DNA from: Streptomyces sp. CC228A
Lineage (GTDB): Bacteria; Actinomycetota; Actinomycetes; Streptomycetales; Streptomycetaceae
Assembly (NCBI RefSeq): GCF_021390935.1
Contig: NZ_JAJPUI010000002.1
Location: 868,001-932,000 of the forward strand
Length of the DNA: 64,000 nucleotides
Reading direction: 5' to 3'
Shown here piece after piece: positions 17,571 through 26,419 of the stretch. Under the pieces are notes generated by a model that saw nothing but the letters and a program-made list of their open reading frames with translations, did not search any database and was not told the origin of the DNA. Position numbers and translations under genes: made by a program. The first letter of the stretch is position 1. Each line of letters begins with the position of its first letter.

Positions 17571-18521
17571 GTGACCATGCCCGACACTGCACCCTTCGCT
17601 GACGTGACCGCGTCCGACAGCACGCTGCGCCGCTTCCTCCACGGGCTGCCCGGCGTGGACCCCGTCGGTCTTGAGGCGCGCGCCGCGTCCCTCGGTACCC
17701 GTTCGATCAAGACGACGGCCAAGGCGTACGCCATCGACCTGGCCATCTCGATGATCGACCTGACGACGCTGGAAGGCGCGGACACCCCGGGCAAGGTCCG
17801 GGCGCTCGCCGCCAAGGCCGTCCACCCCGACCCGACCGACCGCACCGCGCCCCGTACCGCCGCGGTCTGCGTCTATCCCGACATGGTGGAGACGGCCAAG
17901 GCCGCCCTCGCCGGTACGGACGTGAAGGTGGCCTCCGTGGCCACCGCCTTCCCGGCCGGCCGCGCCGCGCTCGGCGTGAAGCTCGCGGACACCCGCGACG
18001 CCGTCGCCGCCGGGGCGGACGAGATCGACATGGTGATCGACCGCGGCGCGTTCCTCGCGGGCGACTACCTGAAGGTCCACGACGAGATCCGCGCGGTGAA
18101 GGAGGCCTGCGGGGCCGCCCGGCTGAAGGTGATCTTCGAGACGGGCGAGCTGTCCACGTACGACAACATCCGCCGCGCCTCCTGGCTCGGCATGCTCGCG
18201 GGCGCGGACTTCATCAAGACGTCGACCGGCAAGGTCGCGGTCAACGCCACCCCCGCCAACACCCTGCTCATGCTGGAGGCGGTCCGCGACTTCCGCGCGC
18301 AGACCGGTGTCCAGGTGGGTGTGAAGCCGGCGGGCGGCATCCGCAGCACCAAGGACGCGATCAAGTTCCTGGTCCTGGTCAACGAGACCGCGGGCGGGGA
18401 CTGGCTGGACCCGCACTGGTTCAGGTTCGGCGCGTCGAGCCTGCTCAACGACCTGCTGATGCAGCGCCAGAAGCTCGCCACTGGCCGCTACTCCGGCCCC
18501 GACTACGTGACGGTGGACTGA
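17571..18521 (+). CDS. deoC: Deoxyribose-phosphate aldolase
   Basis: 316-residue class I aldolase that cleaves deoxyribose-5-phosphate to glyceraldehyde-3-phosphate and acetaldehyde. The long form typical of actinomycetes: AVCVYPD, DEIDMVIDRGAFL with the catalytic Asp, and DFIKTSTGK with the Schiff-base Lys, then GVKPAGGIR for the phosphate. The GTG at 17571 lies seven bases after TATGCT and has no ribosome binding site, suggesting a leaderless message; ATG 17577 is the alternative start. An aldehyde dehydrogenase follows after six bases. Confidence 0.95.
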   Translation: MTMPDTAPFADVTASDSTLRRFLHGLPGVDPVGLEARAASLGTRSIKTTAKAYAIDLAISMIDLTTLEGADTPGKVRALAAKAVHPDPTDRTAPRTAAVCVYPDMVETAKAALAGTDVKVASVATAFPAGRAALGVKLADTRDAVAAGADEIDMVIDRGAFLAGDYLKVHDEIRAVKEACGAARLKVIFETGELSTYDNIRRASWLGMLAGADFIKTSTGKVAVNATPANTLLMLEAVRDFRAQTGVQVGVKPAGGIRSTKDAIKFLVLVNETAGGDWLDPHWFRFGASSLLNDLLMQRQKLATGRYSGPDYVTVD

Positions 18522-18527
18522 TACACC

Positions 18528-19964
18528 ATGGCATCCGCATTCGAGTACGCACCGGCTCCGGAGTCGCGCTCCGTCGTCGACCTCGCCCCCTCGTACGGGC
18601 TCTTCGTCGACGGCGAGTTCACCGACGCCGCCGACGGCAAGGTGTTCAAGACCGTCAGCCCCTCCACCGAGGAGGTGCTGTCCGAGGTGGCCCAGGCCGG
18701 CCCCGAGGACGTCGACCGGGCGGTGAAGGCGGCCCGCAAGGCGTTCGGCACGTGGTCGGCGCTGCCCGGCCGCGAGCGCGCCAAGTACCTCTTCCGCATC
18801 GCGCGCATCATCCAGGAGCGTTCCCGCGAGCTGGCCGTCCTGGAGACCCTCGACAACGGCAAGCCGATCAGGGAGACGCGTGACGCGGACCTGCCGCTGG
18901 TCGCCGCGCACTTCTTCTACTACGCCGGCTGGGCCGACAAGCTCGGCCACGCCGGTTACGGCCCGGACCCGAAGCCGCTGGGCGTCGCCGGCCAGGTCAT
19001 CCCGTGGAACTTCCCGCTGCTGATGCTGGCGTGGAAGATCGCCCCGGCGCTCGCCGCGGGCAACACGGTCGTCCTGAAGCCCGCCGAGACGACCCCGCTG
19101 TCCGCCCTGTTCTTCGCGGACATCTGCCGCCAGGCCGGGCTGCCCAAGGGCGTCGTCAACATCCTCCCCGGGTACGGGGACGCCGGGGCCGCCCTGGTCG
19201 CCCACCCGGGCGTCGACAAGGTGGCCTTCACCGGCTCCACCGCCGTCGGCAAGGAGATCGCCCGCACGGTCGCCGGCACCTCCAAGAAGCTCACGCTGGA
19301 GCTCGGCGGCAAGGGGGCCAACATCGTCTTCGACGACGCCCCCGTCGACCAGGCCGTCGAGGGCATCGTCAACGGCATCTTCTTCAACCAGGGCCAGGTC
19401 TGCTGCGCCGGCTCGCGCCTTCTCGTCCAGGAGTCGATCCAGGAGGAGCTGCTGGAGTCCCTCAAGCGGCGGCTGACCACGCTGCGCCTGGGCGACCCGC
19501 TGGACAAGAACACCGACATCGGCGCCATCAACTCCGCCGAGCAGCTGGCCCGCATTACGGCTCTCGCCGAGACCGGCGAGGCGGAGGGCGCCGAACGCTG
19601 GTCGCCCGCCTGCGAGCTGCCCGAGCACGGCTACTGGTTCGCGCCGACGCTGTTCACGAACGTCACCCAGGCGCACACCGTGGCCCGTGACGAGATCTTC
19701 GGCCCCGTCCTGTCGGTGCTGACCTTCCGCACCCCGGACGAGGCCGTCGCGAAGGCCAACAACAGCCAGTACGGCCTGTCGGCGGGCATCTGGACCGAGA
19801 AGGGCTCCCGCATCCTGGCGGTCGCGGGCAAGCTCCGCGCGGGTGTCGTCTGGTCCAACACGTTCAACAAGTTCGACCCGACCTCGCCGTTCGGCGGCTA
19901 CAAGGAGTCGGGCTTCGGCCGCGAGGGCGGCCGCCACGGTCTGGAGGCGTACCTCGATGTCTGA
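18528..19964 (+). CDS. NAD-dependent aldehyde dehydrogenase
   Basis: 478 residues starting six bases after deoC. Full ALDH fold: PWNFPLLML and KPAETTPLSAL for cofactor binding, the FTGSTAVGKEI Rossmann turn, catalytic Glu in LELGGKGANIVF and catalytic Cys in NQGQVCCAGSR, with NPFGGYKESGFG-like SPFGGYKESGFGREGG near the end. Gene order suggests that it oxidises acetaldehyde released by DeoC; this is inference. Its last bases overlap the start of a second ALDH-like gene. Confidence 0.93.
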   Translation: MASAFEYAPAPESRSVVDLAPSYGLFVDGEFTDAADGKVFKTVSPSTEEVLSEVAQAGPEDVDRAVKAARKAFGTWSALPGRERAKYLFRIARIIQERSRELAVLETLDNGKPIRETRDADLPLVAAHFFYYAGWADKLGHAGYGPDPKPLGVAGQVIPWNFPLLMLAWKIAPALAAGNTVVLKPAETTPLSALFFADICRQAGLPKGVVNILPGYGDAGAALVAHPGVDKVAFTGSTAVGKEIARTVAGTSKKLTLELGGKGANIVFDDAPVDQAVEGIVNGIFFNQGQVCCAGSRLLVQESIQEELLESLKRRLTTLRLGDPLDKNTDIGAINSAEQLARITALAETGEAEGAERWSPACELPEHGYWFAPTLFTNVTQAHTVARDEIFGPVLSVLTFRTPDEAVAKANNSQYGLSAGIWTEKGSRILAVAGKLRAGVVWSNTFNKFDPTSPFGGYKESGFGREGGRHGLEAYLDV

Positions 19965-20889
19965 GTCGGCGACGCGGCTGAGCGTCTTCAAGACCTACAA
20001 GCTGTACGTGGGCGGCAAGTTCCCTCGTTCCGAGAGCGGCCGGGTGTACGAAGTGACCACAGCGACCTCAGCTTCCGACGGGGCGGGCCAGGGCACGTGG
20101 CTGGCGAACGCGCCGCTCGCCTCCCGCAAGGACGCCCGCGACGCGGTGGTCGCCGCCCGCAAGGCGTTCGGCGGCTGGTCCGGCGCGACCGCCTACCTGC
20201 GCGGCCAGATCCTGTACCGGGTCGCGGAGATGATGGAGGGCCGCCGGCACCAGTTCGTGCGGGAGGTGGCCGACGCCGAGGGCCTGTCGAAGTCCAGGGC
20301 GGCCGAGACCGTCGAGGCGGCCATCGACCGCTGGGTGTGGTACGCGGGCTGGACCGACAAGATCAGCCAGGTGGTCGGCGGCGCCAACCCGGTCGCCGGG
20401 CCGTACTTCAACCTGTCGACGCCGGAGCCGACCGGTGTCGTGGCGGTGCTGGCGCCGCAGGAGTCGCCGCTGCTGGGCCTGGTGTCCGTGATCGCCCCGG
20501 TGATCGCCACCGGCAACACCGCCGTGGTCGCCGCCGCCGAGAAGGCCCCGCTGCCCGCCCTGTCGCTGGCCGAGGTGCTGGCCACCTCCGACCTGCCCGG
20601 CGGTGTCGTGAACATCCTGTCCGGCCGCACCGCGGAGATCGCCGCGCCGCTGGCCGCGCACCAGGACGTGAACGCCATCGACCTGACCGGTGCGGCGGGC
20701 GACGCCGAGCTGGCCCGGGACCTTCAGGTCGCGGCGGCGGACAACCTCAAGCGGATCCTGCGTCCCCAGCCTGTGGACAAGGCCGACTGGTTCGCCGACC
20801 CCGGCACCGGCCGGCTGACCGCCTTCCTGGAGACGAAGACGGTCTGGCACCCGACCGGCTCCCTGGGCGCCTCCGGCTCCTCGTACTGA
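19957..20889 (+). CDS. Truncated aldehyde dehydrogenase-like protein lacking the catalytic half
   Basis: 310 residues. The ATG at 19957 overlaps the preceding ALDH stop by eight bases, implying translational coupling. The N-terminal and cofactor-binding region is ALDH-like (KLYVGGKFPRSESG, AFGGWSGATAYLRGQIL, VLAPQESPLLGL, VVNILSG, AIDLTGAAGDAEL). The protein then ends soon after, without the catalytic Glu and Cys segments or the FGGxKxSG block. Because the reading frame is clean and coupled to a complete ALDH, it looks like a retained partner subunit rather than a recent break. Confidence 0.85.
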   Translation: MSESATRLSVFKTYKLYVGGKFPRSESGRVYEVTTATSASDGAGQGTWLANAPLASRKDARDAVVAARKAFGGWSGATAYLRGQILYRVAEMMEGRRHQFVREVADAEGLSKSRAAETVEAAIDRWVWYAGWTDKISQVVGGANPVAGPYFNLSTPEPTGVVAVLAPQESPLLGLVSVIAPVIATGNTAVVAAAEKAPLPALSLAEVLATSDLPGGVVNILSGRTAEIAAPLAAHQDVNAIDLTGAAGDAELARDLQVAAADNLKRILRPQPVDKADWFADPGTGRLTAFLETKTVWHPTGSLGASGSSY

Positions 20890-20909
20890 GCCGCACGCCC
20901 CGCCGTACC

Positions 20910-20949
20910 GCGGCCCCGCCTCCCCTCCGTCCGGGGGAGGCGGGGCCGC
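20910..20949. terminator. Bidirectional hairpin terminator
   Basis: Perfect 16-bp stem GCGGCCCCGCCTCCCC (20910-20925) with its complement (20934-20949) and an 8-base loop, placed between the convergent ALDH-like and secreted-protein genes. Confidence 0.82.
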
Positions 20950-20969
20950 GCCGTCCGCGCCCGGCCGCC

Positions 20970-21308
20970 TCAGCCCGGGACGACCCCGCCCAGCAGCGGG
21001 CCCGCGACCGGCAGGCTGGGGACGTTGGTGAGCGAGCCGGTCACCGAGGTCGTGTCGACCGGCTGGAAGTCGGCCACCTGCGTGCCGACCCCGTTGTCCA
21101 GCGGGTCCACCCCGGTCTCCGCCAGCGGGTTGATCTTGAGGTGCTTGACCGGGCCCGCCACGTGCGGGACCGCGCCCGTCAGCGCCTGCACGGAGGCCGC
21201 CGGGTCGACGTCGGGCAGCTGCGGCGCCGCCTGCGCCGCTCCCCCGGCCGCTCCGAGCGCGGCACCCACCGCCGACACGGTCAGCCCGGCCTTCAGCAAA
21301 CGGTTCAT
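20970..21308 (-). CDS. Small secreted protein
   Basis: 112 residues from ATG 21308. Signal peptide: NRLLKAGLTVSAVGAALGAAGGAAQA with likely cleavage after AQA. The mature part is Pro/Val/Leu-rich without Cys (VDPAASVQALTGAVPHVAGPVKHLKINPLAETGVDPLDNGVG). It resembles in size and style the secreted protein at 27447-27770, which also ends in glycine-proline-valine-rich sequence. No chaplin or rodlin signature is seen. Function unknown. Confidence 0.72.
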   Translation of the reverse strand: MNRLLKAGLTVSAVGAALGAAGGAAQAAPQLPDVDPAASVQALTGAVPHVAGPVKHLKINPLAETGVDPLDNGVGTQVADFQPVDTTSVTGSLTNVPSLPVAGPLLGGVVPG

Positions 21309-21430
21309 CACACTGGTCCTCACCTGAGGGTGCTCGATCGAGGACGCAGCGTAAGGGAGGTGTGATGCTCGATACCAACGGGTGCCCGGCGGGGTCCCCC
21401 TACCGGCCCAATGGTTCACACTGGTGTCCC

Positions 21431-22080
21431 GTGAGTTCGCAACCGATCCCGACCCGCGTCGTCCTGCTCGCGGGCCCCTCCGGCTCCGGAAAATCGTCCC
21501 TCGCCGCCCGCACCGGCCTGCCCGTGCTCCGGCTCGACGACTTCTACAAGGAGGGCGACGACCCGACCCTCCCCCTCGTGCCGGGCAGCACGGACATCGA
21601 CTGGGACTCGCCCCGGTCCTGGGACGCGGACGCCGCGGTCGCGGCGATCGCCGAGCTCTGCGCCACCGGGCGCACCACCGTCCCCGTGTACGACATCGCC
21701 ACCAGCTCCCGCGTGGCCTGGGACTCCTTCGGCATCGAGCGCACCCCGCTGTTCGTGGCGGAGGGCATCTTCGCGGCCGACATCGCGCGGCGCTGCCAGG
21801 AGCTGGGCCTGCTCGCGGACGCGCTGTGCCTGCGCGGGCGGCCGTCGACCACGTTCCGCCGCCGGCTGCTGCGCGACCTGCGCGAGGGTCGCAAGTCCGT
21901 GCCGTTCCTGCTGCGCCGGGGCTGGCGGCTCATGCGGGCCGAGCGGTCCATCGTGGCGCGGCAGACCGCGCTGAACGCATACGCGTGCGGCAAGAAGGAG
22001 GCGCTCGGCCGCCTGGAGGCCGCCGCCGCGGGACGCCGCCGCCCCTCGCCGCCGCGGCCCCCGCACCGCAGGGCGGCTGA
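21431..22080 (+). CDS. Uridine kinase-like protein (3' frameshift in a C run)
   Basis: P-loop kinase: VVLLAGPSGSGKSSLA at residues about 9-23, LRLDDFYKEGDDPTLP, DIDWDSPRSWD, VAEGIFAADIA and RRLLRDLREGRK. It would phosphorylate uridine or another small nucleoside. Start GTG 21431. As given, the frame has no stop for a further kilobase and would run antisense through sigQ. Restoring one C to the C5 run at 22058-22062 gives a stop at 22078-22080 and a 216-residue protein, the normal size. A hairpin terminator begins 100 bases later. I treat the shift as a sequence error. Confidence 0.82.
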
Positions 22081-22179
22081 CCCCGCCGGGGCGCCGCCGT
22101 CACCGCACCCGCGGCGGGCCGACGGCGGCACCTCCCCGGCCGGGAGCCGCGGCGCCGTACCGCGCCCGGAAAAGGGAAA

Positions 22180-22212
22180 TGCGCCGGACAAGCCCCCAGC
22201 TTGTCCGGCGCA
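22180..22212. terminator. Bidirectional hairpin terminator between uridine kinase and sigQ
   Basis: Perfect 14-bp stem (TGCGCCGGACAAGC at 22180-22193, complement at 22199-22212), 5-base loop, preceded by A-rich and followed by T-rich bases, so it can work for both convergent genes. Confidence 0.85.
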
Positions 22213-22303
22213 GGTGTTTCCCCCGTGCCCCCGTGGATCCCCCCGTTTCCCCCGAGGCGACCGCCGGCCTCCCCCGAGACCGCCGCCGCCTCCCCCCGTA
22301 CCC

Positions 22304-23047
22304 TCAGGCCACGAGCTGGCCGAAGGACTCCTCCTGGTCGCGCCCGAAGCTGAGGACCTCGTCCTCGCGCAGTCGGCGCAGCGACCGCCAGATGCTCGAC
22401 TTCACCGTGCCGACGCTGATGTCGAGGATGTCCGCGATCTCCGGATCGGTGCGGCCCTCGTAGTAGCGCAGCACCAGCATCGTGCGCTGCTGCTCGGGCA
22501 GCCGGGCCAGCGCCTGCCAGAGCACCGTGCGCAGCTCGGTGCCGCGCATCGCGTCGGAGTCGCCCACCGTCTCCGGCAGCTCCTCCGTCGGGTACTCGTT
22601 GAGCTTGCGCCGCCGCCAGGCGCTGATGTGCAGGTTCGTCATCGTCCGCCGCAGATAGCCGCCGACCGCCGCCTTGTCGCTGATGCGGTCCCAGGCTCGG
22701 TACGTGGAGAACAGCGCGCTCTGCAGCAGGTCCTCCGCCTCGTGGCGGTCGCCGGTGAGGTGGTAGGCGGTGGCGTACAGGGAGGCGCGGCGCTCCTGGA
22801 CGTAGGCGGTGAACGCCGCTTCGGCGCTCGCCCCCGTCCGCTCCGCGCGCTCCCCCGAGCTCTCCCCGTACGCCCTTCCCCCGTCAGCCACGGCCACCAT
22901 GTACGGCGCCTTGTGCTGACGCCCGGCGCCGCGAACGCACCCCCGCCCGTTCACGGCACCGGACTTCTCCCCGCTCCGGACGACGTCGTGGAGGCGCGTG
23001 ACCACTGCGCTCGCGCTCGGAGTGGTGCTGTGCGGCACTGCGTTCAT
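22304..23047 (-). CDS. sigQ: RNA polymerase sigma factor SigQ (ECF, SigE-type)
   Basis: 247 residues from ATG 23047 with AGGGGGG upstream; an in-frame ATG at 23113 is less likely. A long basic N-terminal extension precedes sigma region 2 (FTAYVQERRASLYATAYHLTGDRHEAEDLLQSALFSTYRAW) and region 4 (LPEQQRTMLVLRYYEGRTDPEIADILDISVGTVKSSIWRSLRRLR). It is divergent from afsQ1, the arrangement of sigQ in S. coelicolor, where SigQ is tied to AfsQ1/Q2 control of antibiotic production and growth on particular nitrogen sources. Confidence 0.92.
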   Translation of the reverse strand: MNAVPHSTTPSASAVVTRLHDVVRSGEKSGAVNGRGCVRGAGRQHKAPYMVAVADGGRAYGESSGERAERTGASAEAAFTAYVQERRASLYATAYHLTGDRHEAEDLLQSALFSTYRAWDRISDKAAVGGYLRRTMTNLHISAWRRRKLNEYPTEELPETVGDSDAMRGTELRTVLWQALARLPEQQRTMLVLRYYEGRTDPEIADILDISVGTVKSSIWRSLRRLREDEVLSFGRDQEESFGQLVA

Positions 23048-23130
23048 CACGCCCCCCTGTCGTCCTGGAGTCGGCTCGTCCGTGTGACCAAAAGACTGCC
23101 TGGGCCACTTCATGGCGCTGTCCGCCGACT

Positions 23131-23146
23131 GTCACAGGCCTGCAAC
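23131..23146. promoter_or_regulatory. Possible AfsQ1 box in the sigQ-afsQ1 gap
   Basis: GTCAC-N6-GCAAC differs at one position from GTnAC-N6-GTnAC, the AfsQ1 consensus as I recall it. It lies between the divergent starts of sigQ and afsQ1. A short degenerate match, so weak on its own. Confidence 0.25.
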
Positions 23147-23271
23147 AGGGGCGTGTGACGCGGTGCGGACCGCCCGCGGACCGTGCGGTGACATACCGGT
23201 CCGGTACCGGTGGGGCCGTGGGAGCGCTCCGGGTGTCGAACTCGCCGCACCCCATGGGACAGAATGACGGC

Positions 23272-23949
23272 GTGCCTTTCCTGTTGCTGATCGAGGACGA
23301 CGACTCCATCCGCACGGCCCTCGAACTCTCGCTTTCGCGACAGGGCCACCGGGTGGCCACTGCCGCGTCCGGCGAAGAGGGTCTGAAGTTGCTGCGGGAG
23401 CAGCGGCCGGACCTGATCGTGCTGGACGTGATGCTGCCCGGCATCGACGGCTTCGAGGTGTGCCGGCGGATCCGCCGCACCGACCAGCTGCCGATCATCC
23501 TGCTGACCGCGCGCAGCGACGACATCGACGTGGTCGTCGGCCTGGAGTCGGGGGCGGACGACTACGTCGTCAAGCCGGTGCAGGGCCGGGTGCTGGACGC
23601 CCGGATCCGGGCGGTGCTGCGGCGCGGCGAGCGGGAGACGACGGACTCGGCGACCTTCGGGGCGCTGGTCATCGACCGGTCCGCGATGACGGTGACGAAG
23701 CACGGGCAGGAACTGCAGCTCACGCCGACCGAGCTGCGGCTGCTGCTGGAGCTGAGCCGCCGCCCCGGGCAGGCGCTGTCCCGGCAGCAGCTGCTGCGGC
23801 TGGTGTGGGAGCACGACTACCTCGGCGACTCGCGGCTGGTGGACGCGTGTGTGCAGCGCCTGCGGGCGAAGGTGGAGGACGTGCCGTCCTCGCCGACCCT
23901 GATCCGTACGGTGCGCGGTGTCGGCTACCGCCTGGACACCCCTTCGTAG
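23272..23949 (+). CDS. afsQ1: Response regulator AfsQ1
   Basis: 225-residue OmpR/PhoB-type regulator. The receiver domain starts PFLLLIEDDDSIRTALELS, has the phosphoacceptor Asp in LIVLDVMLPG and the KPVQ loop Lys. The winged helix is LTPTELRLLLELSRRPGQALSRQQLL to TVRGVGYRLDTPS. The sequence is almost that of S. coelicolor AfsQ1. GTG 23272 is six bases after the -10-like CAGAAT (23260-23265) and has no ribosome binding site, so the message may be leaderless. The partner kinase AfsQ2 follows 23 bases downstream. Confidence 0.96.
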   Translation: MPFLLLIEDDDSIRTALELSLSRQGHRVATAASGEEGLKLLREQRPDLIVLDVMLPGIDGFEVCRRIRRTDQLPIILLTARSDDIDVVVGLESGADDYVVKPVQGRVLDARIRAVLRRGERETTDSATFGALVIDRSAMTVTKHGQELQLTPTELRLLLELSRRPGQALSRQQLLRLVWEHDYLGDSRLVDACVQRLRAKVEDVPSSPTLIRTVRGVGYRLDTPS

Positions 23950-23972
23950 GATCGTAGGACGGGAACAGCACA

Positions 23973-25571
23973 GTGAGCGGTGCCGCGAAGAGCACCAGGA
24001 ACGGCGGGGCGGCGCTGCCCCCCGGCCGGCGGTGGACGAGTCTGAGGGTGCGCCTCATCGCCGTGTTCGGGCTGGTCGCGCTGGCCGCCGCGGTGTCCGC
24101 GTCGGGTATCGCGTACTGGCTGAACCGCGAGGCGGTGCTGACGCGTACGCAGGACACGGCGCTGCGCGACTTCAAGCAGGAGATGCAGAACCGGGCCGCG
24201 GTGCTGCCGCTGCGGCCGACCGAGGAGGAACTGCGGCGCGCCGCCGGGCAGATGGCGGCGAGCGGCGGCGGGTACAGCGTGCTGCTGCTGGGCGAGCGCG
24301 AGGAGGGCAAGCCCATCGTCGGGGCGTCCGACCCGGACCGCTTCACGTGGAAGGACGTGCCGAAGCCGCTGCGGGCCGCGGTGGCCGAGGAGCAGGAGGT
24401 CGGCTCCGGCAACGAGTACCCGTACCACCTGTTCTGGCTGCGTACGGAGCGCGGCGGGACACCGTACCTGGTGGGCGGGACGCGGATCATCGGCGGCGGG
24501 CCGACCGGCTACATGTACAAGTCGCTGGAGCCGGAGCGGCAGGACCTGAACTCGCTGGCCTGGTCGCTGGGCGTGGCGACGCTGGTGGCGCTGCTGGGGT
24601 CGGCGCTGCTGGCGCAGTTCGCGGCGACGACGGTGCTGCGGCCGGTGCACCGGCTGGGCGAGGCGGCCCGGCGGCTCGGCGAGGGCCGGCTCGACACCCG
24701 GTTGCGCGTCTCGGGCACGGACGAACTGGCCGAGCTGGCCCGGACGTTCAACGACGCGGCGGAGAACCTCCAGAAGAAGGTCGCGGACATGAGCGCCCGG
24801 GAGGAGTCGAGCCGGCGGTTCGTGGCGGACATGTCGCACGAGCTGCGCACGCCGATGACGGCGCTGACGGCGGTGACCGAGGTCCTGGAGGAGGAGCAGG
24901 ACGGCCTGGACCCGATGATCGCCCCGGCGGTGGCGCTGGTCGTCAGCGAGACACGGCGGCTGAACACGCTGGTCGAGAACCTGATGGAGGTGACCCGCTT
25001 CGACGCGGGCACGGCCCGGCTGGTGCTCGACGACGTGGACGTGGCCGACCAGGTGACGGCCTGCATCGACGCGCGGGCGTGGCTGGACGCGGTGGAACTC
25101 GACGCGGAGCGCGGCCTCGTGGCCCGGCTGGACCCGCGGCGGCTGGACGTCATCCTCGCGAACCTGATCGGCAACGCCCTCAAGCACGGGGGGTCGCCGG
25201 TGCGGGTCGCGGTGCGGACGGACGGCGACGACCTCGTCGTACGGGTACGGGACCACGGTCCGGGCATTCCTGAGGAGGTGCTGCCGCACGTGTTCGACCG
25301 CTTCTACAAGGCGAGCGCGTCGCGGCCGCGCTCGGAGGGCAGCGGGCTCGGCCTGTCGATCGCCATGGAGAACGCCCTCATCCACGGCGGGAGCATCACG
25401 GCGGCGAACTCGCCCGACGGCGACGGAGCCGTCTTCACCCTGCGGCTGCCGAGGGACGGCTCGGGGGTGGCCGGCCGGGACGGCGGCGAGGGCGCACGGC
25501 AGGGCGGCCGAGGGGACAGCGACGGTCCAGGGGATGAGGAACAGCGGAGTGACAGGCAAGCAGGCGCCTGA
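23973..25571 (+). CDS. afsQ2: Sensor histidine kinase AfsQ2
   Basis: 532-residue membrane kinase. First membrane segment near residues 25-48 (LIAVFGLVALAAAVSASGIAYWL), extracytoplasmic sensor of about 145 residues, second segment around 195-218, HAMP domain (RPVHRLGEAARRLGEG), H box ADMSHELRTPMTALTA with the phosphorylated His, N box NLIGNALKHGG, G boxes DHGPGIPEEV and GSGLGLSIAMENALIHGG. It phosphorylates AfsQ1. The tail overlaps the lipoprotein gene start. Confidence 0.95.
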   Translation: MSGAAKSTRNGGAALPPGRRWTSLRVRLIAVFGLVALAAAVSASGIAYWLNREAVLTRTQDTALRDFKQEMQNRAAVLPLRPTEEELRRAAGQMAASGGGYSVLLLGEREEGKPIVGASDPDRFTWKDVPKPLRAAVAEEQEVGSGNEYPYHLFWLRTERGGTPYLVGGTRIIGGGPTGYMYKSLEPERQDLNSLAWSLGVATLVALLGSALLAQFAATTVLRPVHRLGEAARRLGEGRLDTRLRVSGTDELAELARTFNDAAENLQKKVADMSAREESSRRFVADMSHELRTPMTALTAVTEVLEEEQDGLDPMIAPAVALVVSETRRLNTLVENLMEVTRFDAGTARLVLDDVDVADQVTACIDARAWLDAVELDAERGLVARLDPRRLDVILANLIGNALKHGGSPVRVAVRTDGDDLVVRVRDHGPGIPEEVLPHVFDRFYKASASRPRSEGSGLGLSIAMENALIHGGSITAANSPDGDGAVFTLRLPRDGSGVAGRDGGEGARQGGRGDSDGPGDEEQRSDRQAGA

Positions 25572-26270
25572 GCCGTCCGGGGCGGCATCGGCCACCGGAC
25601 CCGGTTCCCGCGCAGCAGGCGGTACGGGCAGGGGCGCAGCGGGGCGCCGCCGCCCGGGGCTGGTGCTCGCGGGCGCCGCGGTGCTGGCCGCGGTGTGCGC
25701 GGGCTGCGGGATCCGGACGACGTCGGTGCCGGTCGACGCGGGCGGCGCACCGTCCAGGATGTCGTGCGACCCGCCGCCTGCGGCCGCACAGGAGCCCGGC
25801 CCGGGCGCCGCGTCGGAGCCGGCGCGGGCGTCGGCCGGGCCGCGCACCCGGGCCGTGTACCTGGTGTGCGCGTCGGGCCTGACGGCGGTGGACAGGACCG
25901 TGCGGCTGCCGGCGGACGGCGGCGGGGCGGCCCGGGTGGCGACGGCGCAGGCGCTGCTGGACGCGCTGGCGCAGCAGCCGTCGGAGGCGGAGCGGCAGGC
26001 CGGGTTCGCCACGTACGTGCAGGGCCCGCTGACCGTGTCGGAGGGCCGGGACGGCGACCCCGAGGGCGCGCTGCGGCTGAGCCGGCAGCCCGAGGACCTG
26101 CCGCCCGCGGCGCTGTCGCAGATCGTGTGCACCTACGCGGGCGCCGGCGCGGTGGCCGTGGGGGTGCGGTGCCGCTGGGCGGCCCCGGTGACTACCCGGT
26201 GCGCCGCTATGTGTGCGACCAGGCCGTCAAGGAGCGCCCCGAGTCGGCCGTGCCGACGCGGCCGGCCTGA
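25549..26270 (+). CDS. Lipoprotein of the afsQ cluster (frameshift in a G run)
   Basis: Putative lipoprotein directly after AfsQ2, overlapping its 3' end. Basic, disordered N-terminus, then LVLAGAAVLAAVCAGCG, a lipobox with the lipidated Cys. The mature domain keeps pairs such as CDPPPA and YLVCASGLTAVDRTV, and the terminal part reads GPGDYPVRRYVCDQAVKERP. That terminal part is in another frame: restoring one G to the G5 run at 26160-26164 joins the two frames into a 240-residue protein. Start GTG 25549 has GAGGAA eight bases upstream; ATG 25534 is the alternative. By position it may be an accessory sensor for AfsQ2. Confidence 0.8.
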
Positions 26271-26419
26271 CCGCGGTGCACGTTCCGGTGGGGCGCGCCG
26301 CGGACGGGACGCGGGGCCTGCCCCGGTCCTCGGGGCGGCTGCGCGTCCCGGGCGCCCCGCCGCCCGGCGGAGTGGGGCCGGGCGGAACCGATGCCGCCGC
26401 TCCTCGCGTCTTGGGGGGC

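Noticed and set aside
20970..21308. Chaplin or rodlin protein
   Set aside because: Secreted and small, but lacks the chaplin Cys/Gly-Asn pattern and the rodlin signature.
21362..23158. 598-codon frame that would fuse uridine kinase to a long C-terminal part
   Set aside because: Beyond about residue 215 it crosses a terminator and is antisense to sigQ; a single missing C explains the loss of the stop.
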